From the NCBI GenBank assembly GCA_946644025.1, contig CAMPCG010000059.1:1-11767 (forward strand): 11,767 nucleotides of DNA, read 5' to 3'. Positions within the stretch are counted from its first letter, which is position 1, and each line of letters opens with the position of its first letter. Positions 1 through 8,155 of the stretch are shown one piece after another. The position numbers were made by a program, and so were the translations under genes. The notes beneath the pieces are model-generated. The model searched no databases. It saw only the letters and a list, made by a program, of their open reading frames with translations, and was not told where the DNA came from. Origin of the DNA: an uncultured Prevotellaceae bacterium. Its GTDB lineage: Bacteria; Bacteroidota; Bacteroidia; Bacteroidales; Bacteroidaceae.

Positions 1-3000
1 ACATCTGCGGCGGACAGAACGACATGGTCGTGGCCTACGACATCAACTGCGACGGCCGCTGCGAGGTCATCATCAAGAGCTGCGACGGCACCCGCTTCTG
101 GGACAAGAAGAACGAGACGTGGGGCCTCTACGCCAAAGGCAGCACCGACCCCGACGTGGACGGCGACGGCATCGTGGACTACCGTCAGCAGAACCGCCGC
201 AACCGCCCGTTCTACGTCTCCGTCATCGACGGCCTGACGGGCGAGGAGATTGACTGCGGCGAGCTGAAGTACGATGAGGTGACCGACGGCAGCGACCGCT
301 GGACACGCACCAACCGCGCCGACTACATGAGCGACGGATACTCAGCCATGGACGGACACTTCGCCATCTGCTACCTCGACGGCATCCACCCCTCGCTGGT
401 CATGGAGTGCCTCGACCGCGACAACAACAAGAACCACCACAACTACGTATTCACCTGGGAGTACGACTGGGCGGGCGGCACACCCACCAACTGGCACCAC
501 GACCGCACCTGGAGCCGCAACGACAAGCGACCCTGGCCCGCCGAGTTCCACCAGCTGCGCGTGGCCGACGTAGACGGCGACGGCTGCGACGAGATGATAC
601 AGGGCGGCTACTCGGTGAACCCCAAGAACGGGTGGTTCGCCTCGCCCGGCATTGGCCACGGCGACCGCTTCATCCTCTCCGACATTGACCCCGACCGCCC
701 GGGACTGGAGGTCTACGCCATTCAGCAGAGCGCACTGCTCGGACAGCTGCTCTACGACGCCGCCACCGCCGAGCGCATCAAGGAGTGGTATCTGCCATCG
801 GTCTACGACGTGGGCCGCGGCACCTGCCTCGACATGGACAGCCGCTTCAAGGGCTACGAGATACTGAGCTATGCCGACGAGTTCGTCTACACCTGCAAGG
901 GCGAGAAGACGGGACAGACACGCACCGGCTCGATGTTCGAGGGCGTGTGGTGGGACGGCGACCTGCAGCGCGAGTGGATTAACTCGCCCGGAGGCTCAGG
1001 ATGGGGCACGAACATGATGGTGACGAAGGTGCTGGGCAACCGCCTCTGCGAGTTCTCGCAGGAGACCAGCTGGGCCGCACACGGGGGCACCGGCACAAGA
1101 CCCGCCTTCATGGGCGACATTGCAGGAGACTGGCGAGAGGAAATCATACTGGCCAACCAGAACGACGAATCCTCGACGGGACTCATCGGATTCACTACCA
1201 ACATCCCCACCTCCACCTCCATCTACTGTCTGCAGCAGGACCCCCACTACCGTCTGGACTGCACCACGCGAGGCTATTACCAGCACCCCAACACGGGCTT
1301 CTACCTGGGCGGGGAGATGCCCATGCCGCCCCTGCCGCCCGTCTTCCAGGCCGACCTGCGCAACCAGTTGGCTACGGGGAAGAGCGCACTGTTCGACCTC
1401 ACTGACGACAATGCCGCCACCATAGCCACCAACGGCGAGGCACCCACCGCCCTTTACCTGATGAATCCGCGCGGCCACGACTATACCTTCGGCGGAAAGG
1501 GAACCACAGGCAGCGGACAGCTCATCAAGTCCATGCAGGGAACGGCAACGTTCGAGTGCAGTCTGGGCCACACGGGGCTGAACCTCATCAGCGAGGGAAC
1601 GCTCAAAGTCTACGGCGAAATAGCCGGACCCGTGGAACTGCGCGCACGAGGCACCCTCGCCGGAACGCTTATACTGAAAGACACCATCACCTTCGAGGGG
1701 GCGCTCAACTACGAGGGATGCCGCCTGAAGCCCTGTCTGTTTGAGAACGACGTAGAGGGGGTCATCACGTCGAAGAAGAGCATGACGCTGCCCGGCAACG
1801 TCTATCTGGAAGTGACGGCCGGACTCCTCGGCAACTCTCAAGGCACGTGGCCGGTGTGCAGCCGCCTCAGCGTAGAGGGCGACCTCACCTTCCGCGGCAC
1901 CAACTACATCACCGTGAACCTCATGGTTAAGGATGCCGCCGAGTACGTCCTGGCCGAGTGTACAGGCAAGCTCACCTGCGACCCGTCGAAGCTGAAGACG
2001 CGCGGACTGGAGGGCATCAACTACGACCTCGTCGTGCGCGACGGCAAGCTCCTACTTATTATAAATAGTACGCGCGAGCCTATGGACGGCGTCGCCTGGA
2101 CGGGAGCCGAGAGCACCCTCTGGGACTACAAGGCGCTGAACTTCGCCCTCCCATCAGCAGCGGCCACCATTCCCGGCGCGTCTGCCGCGGCCACCATTCC
2201 CGACGCGTTAGCGTCGGGCCCCGCTACCGCCTTCGTTGCGGGCGACACCGCCGTCTTCACTGCCGACGCCCAGAGGAAGGTCGTCAGCGTGGGCGAGATG
2301 ATGCAGGCCGGCGGCGTCGTCTTCCAGAGCGGCAAGTACACCCTCAGCGGCGAGGGTGGCATCTCGGGCGAGGGCGACGTCGTCGTGGAGAAGGACGCCG
2401 ACGTGACCCTCAACATGAAGTACAGCGACTACACGGGCCGGACCATCGTCAACGGCGGAACGCTCACCGTGCCTAACTTCTACGACGGAGGACAGAAGAG
2501 CGCACTGGGTGCTGCCACCGCTGCAAAGGGCAACCTGCAGCTGAACGGCGGAACGCTGGTGCTCTCTAAGGACAACATGGGGACTGACCGGCAGATTACC
2601 CTCACCGACACCGCCACCATACGCGTCACCCAGGCCAGCAGCGCCCTCTCGCTGAAGGGACAGGTGTCGGGCACGGGATACCTCGTCAAGGACGGTGCCG
2701 GACAGCTCAACTTCACCTACGGAGGCATCAATGCCTTCGCCGGACTTATCGTCAGGAAGGGCAAGGTGGCACAGGGAGCTTGGAACGCTACCTTCGGACG
2801 CGCTGGCTCGCCCATGCTCCTGGCCGGAGGAGAGGTTCACCAGATTGACGTGAACAGCACCTCCACCGTGCCCACGCTCAACCACGTCATCACCGTAGAG
2901 GAGGGCACGACGAACAGGATTATCGGCTCCTCACGCGGAAAAATCAACGGCTCCTTCAAGGGCAGCGGCAACCTCACCATACAGACACGCTACGTGCGCT

Positions 3001-4058
3001 GCGACATCGGCGCCAGCTTCGCTCAGTTTGAGGGCCAGCTGACGGCTCAGGGCGACGGCGGCAACTTCCGCCTGATGCAGAACGTCACCGACATGTCGAA
3101 GACCAAACTCGTGATTGCTGCCGGAACCACCGTCAGCCACATGTCCAGCGGTGGCGGCAACGAGGTGGCGGCCACGCTGAAGATTGGCGCACTCTCGGGC
3201 ACTGCCACCGACGGCGTGCTCGGCGGCTCGCAGAGCACCTACCGCGTGGGCTTCCTGAACACCGACAGCCGCTTCGGCGGACTGCTCAAGGCTAAGAGCG
3301 TCATCAAGGAGGGAACGGGCCGGCTCACGCTCTTTACGGCCGGGCACACCGCGCCCATCACCGTCAATGGCGGTACGCTGGAGCTGAGCAACACTTCGGC
3401 CAACGTGCTGACGACGGGACTCATCACCGTGGCCAGCGGCGGCACGCTGCAAGGCAACGCCCTCGCAACGGCAGTAACCGTGGGCGACGGGGGCACCGTC
3501 ACCGCCGGCATCAACGGCCTCACGGGCACGCTGCGGCTGAACGGAGCGCTGCGACTGAACGCGGGAAGCACCTTGCGCTGCAAGCTGTCGGCAACGGGCA
3601 ATGACAGGTTCACCGTCAAGGGGGCCATCGTACACAACGCCGACACGCTGCTCATTAGCATACCCGAGAGCCGCACCCTGAGCGTAGGCGACGAGCTGAC
3701 TATCTTCAACGACGGCTTCGCCTCGGCTACAGGACAGCCTATCGTGAAGTGCGTGGCCGTTGGCATGGCCTACGACTTCGACACCTCGACGCTCAACACC
3801 GACGGAAAGATTCGCGTCGCGGCCGTTTACGACCTCGCCGACGTGAACCGCGACGGCAACGTAGACGTGGCCGACATCGCCGCCGTCATCGACGTCATGG
3901 CCGGAGCCACTATTCCCGGTGCGTCAGCACCGGGTGTCGGCACCACTCCCACCGCGTCACCAGGCACCGCCGACGTGAACCACGACGGCGCTGTCGACGT
4001 GGCCGACATTTCCGCCATCATCACCCGCATGGCCGAGCTGGCCCGTCAGCTTCGGTAA
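1..4058 (+). CDS. Rhamnogalacturonan lyase (PL11) with beta-solenoid repeats and dockerin-like C-terminus; 5' end outside window
   Basis: Cleaves the rhamnogalacturonan I backbone of pectin by beta-elimination, probably outside the cell or on its surface. The frame is already open at base 3, so the ATG at 24 is internal; residue numbers below count from it. Residues 1-440 match the PL11 propeller: Asp-rich calcium-type loops (DVDGDG, near 44 and 186), GHGDRF, DPDRPGLEV, the hallmark GDWREE (near 367) and HPNTGFYLGG (near 425). Residues 440-1250 are Gly/Thr-rich beta-solenoid with autotransporter-type strand repeats (NGGTLTV, NGGTLEL, SGGTLQG) and a WTG...F-GDTAVF module start near 695. Residues 1270-1340 hold two dockerin-like calcium loops, DVNRDGNVDVADI and DVNHDGAVDVADI. 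No type IX sorting domain is visible. Two linkers are encoded by palindromic repeats. The family call is firm; the substrate is inferred from the family, and the solenoid's function is unknown. Confidence 0.9.
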   Translation, partial: ICGGQNDMVVAYDINCDGRCEVIIKSCDGTRFWDKKNETWGLYAKGSTDPDVDGDGIVDYRQQNRRNRPFYVSVIDGLTGEEIDCGELKYDEVTDGSDRWTRTNRADYMSDGYSAMDGHFAICYLDGIHPSLVMECLDRDNNKNHHNYVFTWEYDWAGGTPTNWHHDRTWSRNDKRPWPAEFHQLRVADVDGDGCDEMIQGGYSVNPKNGWFASPGIGHGDRFILSDIDPDRPGLEVYAIQQSALLGQLLYDAATAERIKEWYLPSVYDVGRGTCLDMDSRFKGYEILSYADEFVYTCKGEKTGQTRTGSMFEGVWWDGDLQREWINSPGGSGWGTNMMVTKVLGNRLCEFSQETSWAAHGGTGTRPAFMGDIAGDWREEIILANQNDESSTGLIGFTTNIPTSTSIYCLQQDPHYRLDCTTRGYYQHPNTGFYLGGEMPMPPLPPVFQADLRNQLATGKSALFDLTDDNAATIATNGEAPTALYLMNPRGHDYTFGGKGTTGSGQLIKSMQGTATFECSLGHTGLNLISEGTLKVYGEIAGPVELRARGTLAGTLILKDTITFEGALNYEGCRLKPCLFENDVEGVITSKKSMTLPGNVYLEVTAGLLGNSQGTWPVCSRLSVEGDLTFRGTNYITVNLMVKDAAEYVLAECTGKLTCDPSKLKTRGLEGINYDLVVRDGKLLLIINSTREPMDGVAWTGAESTLWDYKALNFALPSAAATIPGASAAATIPDALASGPATAFVAGDTAVFTADAQRKVVSVGEMMQAGGVVFQSGKYTLSGEGGISGEGDVVVEKDADVTLNMKYSDYTGRTIVNGGTLTVPNFYDGGQKSALGAATAAKGNLQLNGGTLVLSKDNMGTDRQITLTDTATIRVTQASSALSLKGQVSGTGYLVKDGAGQLNFTYGGINAFAGLIVRKGKVAQGAWNATFGRAGSPMLLAGGEVHQIDVNSTSTVPTLNHVITVEEGTTNRIIGSSRGKINGSFKGSGNLTIQTRYVRCDIGASFAQFEGQLTAQGDGGNFRLMQNVTDMSKTKLVIAAGTTVSHMSSGGGNEVAATLKIGALSGTATDGVLGGSQSTYRVGFLNTDSRFGGLLKAKSVIKEGTGRLTLFTAGHTAPITVNGGTLELSNTSANVLTTGLITVASGGTLQGNALATAVTVGDGGTVTAGINGLTGTLRLNGALRLNAGSTLRCKLSATGNDRFTVKGAIVHNADTLLISIPESRTLSVGDELTIFNDGFASATGQPIVKCVAVGMAYDFDTSTLNTDGKIRVAAVYDLADVNRDGNVDVADIAAVIDVMAGATIPGASAPGVGTTPTASPGTADVNHDGAVDVADISAIITRMAELARQLR
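2160..2226 (+). repeat. In-frame palindromic repeat inside lyase gene, tandem 27-bp duplication
   Basis: Two tandem copies with a 27-bp period begin GCGGCCACCATTCCCG at 2160 and 2187. The second copy holds a perfect 8-bp stem, CCCGACGC / GCGTCGGG with a GTTA loop (2199-2218). The first has the same left arm, but its right arm is cut off by the next copy. In protein they encode AATIPGASA and AATIPDALA, an Ala/Pro linker inside a solenoid module between NF and the conserved FVAGDTAVF. The stem, period and frame are read directly; calling it a mobile or REP-like element is inference. Confidence 0.75.
3908..3975 (+). repeat. Second in-frame copy of the palindromic repeat, between the two dockerin loops
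   Basis: CCCGGTGC / GCACCGGG forms a perfect 8-bp stem with a GTCA loop (3915-3934), preceded by ACTATTC as in the upstream copy (ACCATTC). A decayed copy, ACTCCCACCGCGTCACC, seems to follow at about 3944-3960. Together they encode ATIPGASAPG and a Thr/Pro-rich tail that lengthen the linker between the dockerin-like repeats. The ATIPGASA peptide recurs exactly from the copy 1.7 kb upstream. Confidence 0.72.
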
Positions 4059-4068
4059 GTACAGTGAG

Positions 4069-4241
4069 GTTTCGTTCGTTGTGCGGCCTGCGAGGCCGCC
4101 ACCGCCGTAATTCTTTTCGTTCGTTGCGCGGCCTGCGAGGCCGCCACCGCCGTAATTCTTTTCGTCCGTTGTGCGGCCTGCGAGGCCGCCACCGCCGTAA
4201 TTCTTTTCGTCTGTTGCGCGGCCTGCGAGGCCGCCACCGCC
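4069..4241. repeat. 45-bp minisatellite, four units, each with a perfect hairpin
   Basis: Units begin at about 4069 (5' truncated), 4107, 4152 and 4197. Each carries the invariant palindrome GCGGCCT-GCG-AGGCCGC (7-bp stem, first copy 4083-4099), then CACCGCC and a T-rich spacer, GTAATTCTTTTCGT. Differences are confined to a few pyrimidine positions just 5' of the stem. The array fills most of the gap between the lyase stop and the PAP2 gene, both on the plus strand, so it may act as a terminator or attenuator; that role is inference. It is not a CRISPR, because no unit has a unique spacer. Confidence 0.9.
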
Positions 4242-4259
4242 AAAAAGGTATAATATAGC

Positions 4260-5171
4260 ATGGTAAATCGAAGGGAACATAGCCGCCGCGAGGCCGTCAT
4301 CGTATTGACGGCCTCGGCGGCTTTCCTCTTGTTCCAATCGCTCGTGGTGGGCCTCATCCCCGCCCAGGTGCTCATGGTGGCCCTCTTCCTGCTGATGTTC
4401 TTCGCCAGCACGTGGTCCAGGAAATTGGCCGTCGCCCTGCTGCCCTTCGTCGTCTTCGAGGTGTGTTACGACTGGATGCGCCTCTGGCCCAACTACATGG
4501 TGAACGACATCGACGTGCGGGGACTGCACGATGCCGAGCTGTCGCTCTTCGGCATCGTCCTGCCCGAGTATTTCTATGCCCACCACTGCGTCGCGGCCGA
4601 CCTCCTCTGCGGACTGGCCTACCTCTGCTGGGTGCCCGGTCCCATGGCCGTGGGGCTTTGGCTCTACTTCACCGGGCGCCGACGGCAGTACCTCCGCTTC
4701 GCTATGGCCTTCCTCGTGGTCAACTGGCTGGGCTTCGCCATCTATTACGTCCATCCCGCCGCCCCGCCCTGGTACGTCATCGAGCATGGCTTCGAGCCCA
4801 TCCTCGGCACGCCGGGCAGTGCGGCCGGACTGGAGCGCTTCGACCAGCTCGTAGGCTTGCCCGTCTTCCAGAGCATCTACGTGAACAACTCCAACATCTT
4901 CGCCGCCGTGCCCTCGCTCCACGCCGCCTATATGCTTGTGGCCACCATCTACGCCGCACGCAGCCGCTGCAACCGCTGGCTCGTCGCCCTGTGCGGCCTC
5001 GTCACCCTCGCCATCTGGCTGGCCGCCGTCTACACCTGCCACCACTACGTCATCGACGTCCTTCTCGGCATCGCCACCGCCATCGTTGGCGTCGCCCTCT
5101 TCGAGCGCGTCATCCTTCCCCTCCCTCCCGTCCAACGATTCATGGCCGCCTACGAACGTTACGTGTCGTGA
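4260..5171 (+). CDS. PAP2-superfamily, Aur1-like integral membrane lipid phosphatase/phosphotransferase
   Basis: A 303-residue polytopic membrane protein whose hydrophobic segments lie near 13-31, 36-50, 55-69, 115-137, 146-163, 222-233, 240-258 and 266-284. It carries the PAP2 signature VPSLHAAY (His221) and YTCHHYVIDVLLGI (His262, Asp266), the phosphate-handling residues of the family. YVHPAAPPWY (163-172) resembles the tyrosine/APPWY block of fungal Aur1-type inositol phosphorylceramide synthases. This suggests head-group transfer to, or dephosphorylation of, a membrane lipid; Bacteroidota do make sphingolipids and inositol lipids. The substrate cannot be read from the sequence. The start is the first ATG, after an A-rich leader (AAAAAGG at 4242) directly behind the minisatellite, and gives a basic N-terminus followed by a first membrane helix. 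It converges with the ABC gene. Confidence 0.85.
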   Translation: MVNRREHSRREAVIVLTASAAFLLFQSLVVGLIPAQVLMVALFLLMFFASTWSRKLAVALLPFVVFEVCYDWMRLWPNYMVNDIDVRGLHDAELSLFGIVLPEYFYAHHCVAADLLCGLAYLCWVPGPMAVGLWLYFTGRRRQYLRFAMAFLVVNWLGFAIYYVHPAAPPWYVIEHGFEPILGTPGSAAGLERFDQLVGLPVFQSIYVNNSNIFAAVPSLHAAYMLVATIYAARSRCNRWLVALCGLVTLAIWLAAVYTCHHYVIDVLLGIATAIVGVALFERVILPLPPVQRFMAAYERYVS

Positions 5172-5186
5172 CGGCATGAGGCATTT

Positions 5187-5217
5187 GCAATTTGACAATC
5201 GCGGATTGCCAAATTGC
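5187..5217. terminator. Bidirectional hairpin between convergent genes
   Basis: GCAATTTG-A-CAATC / GCG loop / GATTG-C-CAAATTGC forms a 13-bp stem with one A-C mismatch, midway between two convergent stop codons (5171 and 5239). There is no clean T-run on either side, so the terminator call rests on position and symmetry. Confidence 0.5.
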
Positions 5218-5238
5218 GCATCGACAATTTATGTAAGC

Positions 5239-6906
<1,668 letters not shown>

Positions 6907-6910
6907 TTGG

Positions 6911-6985
6911 GTTAAGAGTTAGGAGTTAGAAGTTAAGAGTTAGGAGTTAGGAGTTAGGAGTTAGGAGTTAGGAGTTAAGAGTTAG
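6911..6985 (+). repeat. GAGTTAG heptanucleotide array 1
   Basis: About 10.7 tandem 7-bp units, GAGTTAG with GAGTTAA and AAGTTAA variants, run up to 5 bases from the ABC transporter start codon. In that gene's mRNA the array reads as a CTAACTC leader directly before the ATG. It is inverted relative to array 2. Confidence 0.93.
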
Positions 6986-7115
6986 GAATTGTCTGTACAA
7001 CAATAGATTTAGCGTCCTGGATGGAGATAAAGGCGCACCCCTCCCCCAGCCCCTCCCCTTGGAGGGGAGGGGTGAGCGGCAGATACGCTTTGTCAATTTA
7101 TAGAACATGCCTTAG
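6986..7115. other. Single-copy spacer between inverted heptad arrays
   Basis: A stretch of about 130 bases between arrays 1 and 2. No plausible coding region, tRNA or recognisable promoter is visible. It holds the C-rich hairpin described separately; the rest, including AATTGTCTGTACAACAATAG and CTTTGTCAATTTATAG, is AT-rich without clear structure. Confidence 0.6.
7036..7074. repeat. C-rich hairpin with two alternative stems
   Basis: CCCCTCCCC occurs twice (7038-7046 and 7050-7058), followed by one complement, GGGGAGGGG (7064-7072). Either a 10-bp stem 7050-7059/7063-7072 with a 3-base loop, or an 11-bp stem 7036-7046/7064-7074 with a 17-base loop, can form, but not both. There is no T-run, so it is not a standard intrinsic terminator, although it could stop or stabilise the nadK transcript. 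Confidence 0.8.
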
Positions 7116-7234
7116 CTCTTAACTCTCAACTCTTAACTCCTAACTCTTAACTCTCAACTCTTAACTCTCAACTCTTAACTCTCAACTCTCAACTCTTAAC
7201 TCTTAACTCCTAACTCTTAACTCCTAACTCCTAC
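7116..7234 (-). repeat. GAGTTAG/TTAAGAG heptanucleotide array 2, covering the nadK stop codon
   Basis: Seventeen tandem 7-bp units with no break in phase: CTCTTAA, CTCTCAA and CTCCTAA on the plus strand. The last unit (7228-7234, CTCCTAC) contains the complement of the nadK TAG stop at 7231-7233, so the array begins inside the gene's final codons. Its orientation is opposite to arrays 1 and 3. Confidence 0.95.
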
Positions 7235-8106
7235 AGTCTGCTGTCGGCGGCCCACATCAGCTTCTGCCTCAGGGTGGAGAAGTAGTTGGAGCCGCTGCGC
7301 TTGACAATCTTCGCCGTGTAGGGAGCGCGGCGCAGGTGCAGGGTGGTGCCCTCGGGCAGGCTTTGCGAGCGTCCGTCGATGGCCACGAGGAAGGTGTGGC
7401 TGCGGCTGCTGACGGTGAGCTCTATGTGCGAGGCGTCGGGTATGACGATGGGGCGAATGTTGAGTGAGTGCGGCGCCACGGCCGTCATCAGCAGCACGCC
7501 GGTGCGGGGCGTGATGATGGGTCCGCCGTTGGACAGCGAGTAGGCCGTGCTTCCCGTCGGTGTGGAGACGATGAGTCCGTCGGCCTGGTAGGTGGCCAGG
7601 TGCTCGCCGTCGATGCTGGCGCGGATGGCAATCATCGACGCCGTGTCGCGCTTCAGGATGGCCACGTCGTTGAGGGCGCAGTCGTAGCCCTCGATGTGGT
7701 CGCCGTCGGTCGACACCTGGATGAGTGCGCGGTCGTCCACGCTGTAGTCGCCCTGGTAGAGTGCTTCCACGCAGGCCTCCACCTCGTCGGCTCCCACGTC
7801 GGCGAGGAAGCCCATGCGCCCCATGTTCACGCCGACGATGGGCACCTGGTGGGAGCGCACGCGGGCGGCGGTCTTCAGCAGCGTGCCGTCGCCTCCCAGG
7901 GAGAAGGCGAAGTCGCAGGGGGGCAGCTCGGTGAAGACGGAGTGGGGAATCTCGGTGTCGAGGCCAGTGATGTGGGCCTGCAGGAAGTCGTAGTAATGCT
8001 GGTCGATGGCAATCTGCGCTCCGTGCTGGTCCAAGGCCGTGAGAAGCCGGCGTATGGTGGCCGACTTCTCCGGGTGGTGTATGTTGCCAAAGAGGGCGAA
8101 GCGCAT
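7231..8106 (-). CDS. nadK: NAD kinase
   Basis: Phosphorylates NAD at the 2'-hydroxyl of its adenosine ribose to make NADP in the cytoplasm, the only known route to NADP in most bacteria. The 291-residue protein has the family's normal length and blocks: GGDGTLLKTA (71-80, the phosphate-donor and NAD site), VGVNMGRMGFLADV (91-104), ALNDVAI (144-150), DGLIVSTPTGSTAYS (176-190, glycine/serine-rich core) and APHSLNIRPIV (211-221). The ATG at 8104-8106 gives the usual short MRFALFGN first strand. Both ends touch heptanucleotide arrays: one ends 3 bases before the start codon and the other supplies the TAG stop. It lies 49 bp after recQ on the same strand, so co-transcription is likely. Confidence 0.96.
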   Translation of the reverse strand: MRFALFGNIHHPEKSATIRRLLTALDQHGAQIAIDQHYYDFLQAHITGLDTEIPHSVFTELPPCDFAFSLGGDGTLLKTAARVRSHQVPIVGVNMGRMGFLADVGADEVEACVEALYQGDYSVDDRALIQVSTDGDHIEGYDCALNDVAILKRDTASMIAIRASIDGEHLATYQADGLIVSTPTGSTAYSLSNGGPIITPRTGVLLMTAVAPHSLNIRPIVIPDASHIELTVSSRSHTFLVAIDGRSQSLPEGTTLHLRRAPYTAKIVKRSGSNYFSTLRQKLMWAADSRL

Positions 8107-8109
8107 GGG

Positions 8110-8144
8110 GAGTTAGGAGTTAGGAGTTAAGAGTTAGGAGTTGG
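8110..8144 (+). repeat. GAGTTAG heptanucleotide array 3, upstream of nadK
   Basis: Five units (GAGTTAG, GAGTTAG, GAGTTAA, GAGTTAG, GAGTTGG) fill most of the 49-bp gap between the recQ stop and the nadK start. In mRNA the array reads as a CTAACTC leader ending 3 bases before the ATG, the same arrangement as array 1 before the ABC gene. Confidence 0.92.
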
Positions 8145-8155
8145 AAGTGGGGGCG

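Noticed and set aside
996..1841. Long minus-strand open frame opposite the lyase gene
   Set aside because: Shadow of a GC-rich coding region; no recognisable domain, while the plus frame shows strong PL11 motifs.
4069..4241. CRISPR-like spaced palindromic repeats
   Set aside because: The whole 45-bp unit repeats with no unique spacers, and no cas gene is present.
4249..4254. TATAAT box before the PAP2 start
   Set aside because: It ends five bases from the ATG, does not match the Bacteroidota TAnnTTTG promoter type, and has no partner element in the repeats upstream.
3957..5198. Long minus-strand open frame (about 413 codons) with repeated GGGGLAGRATDEKNY-type units
   Set aside because: It is antisense to the lyase end and the PAP2 gene, low in complexity, and stays open because the minisatellite period is a multiple of three and GC is high. 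The plus-strand PAP2 frame has clear family motifs.
6911..7234. Telomere-like or replication-origin iterons
   Set aside because: The heptads resemble TTAGG-type repeats, but they are internal, inverted and interleaved with housekeeping genes; no replication initiator gene or chromosome end is in sight.
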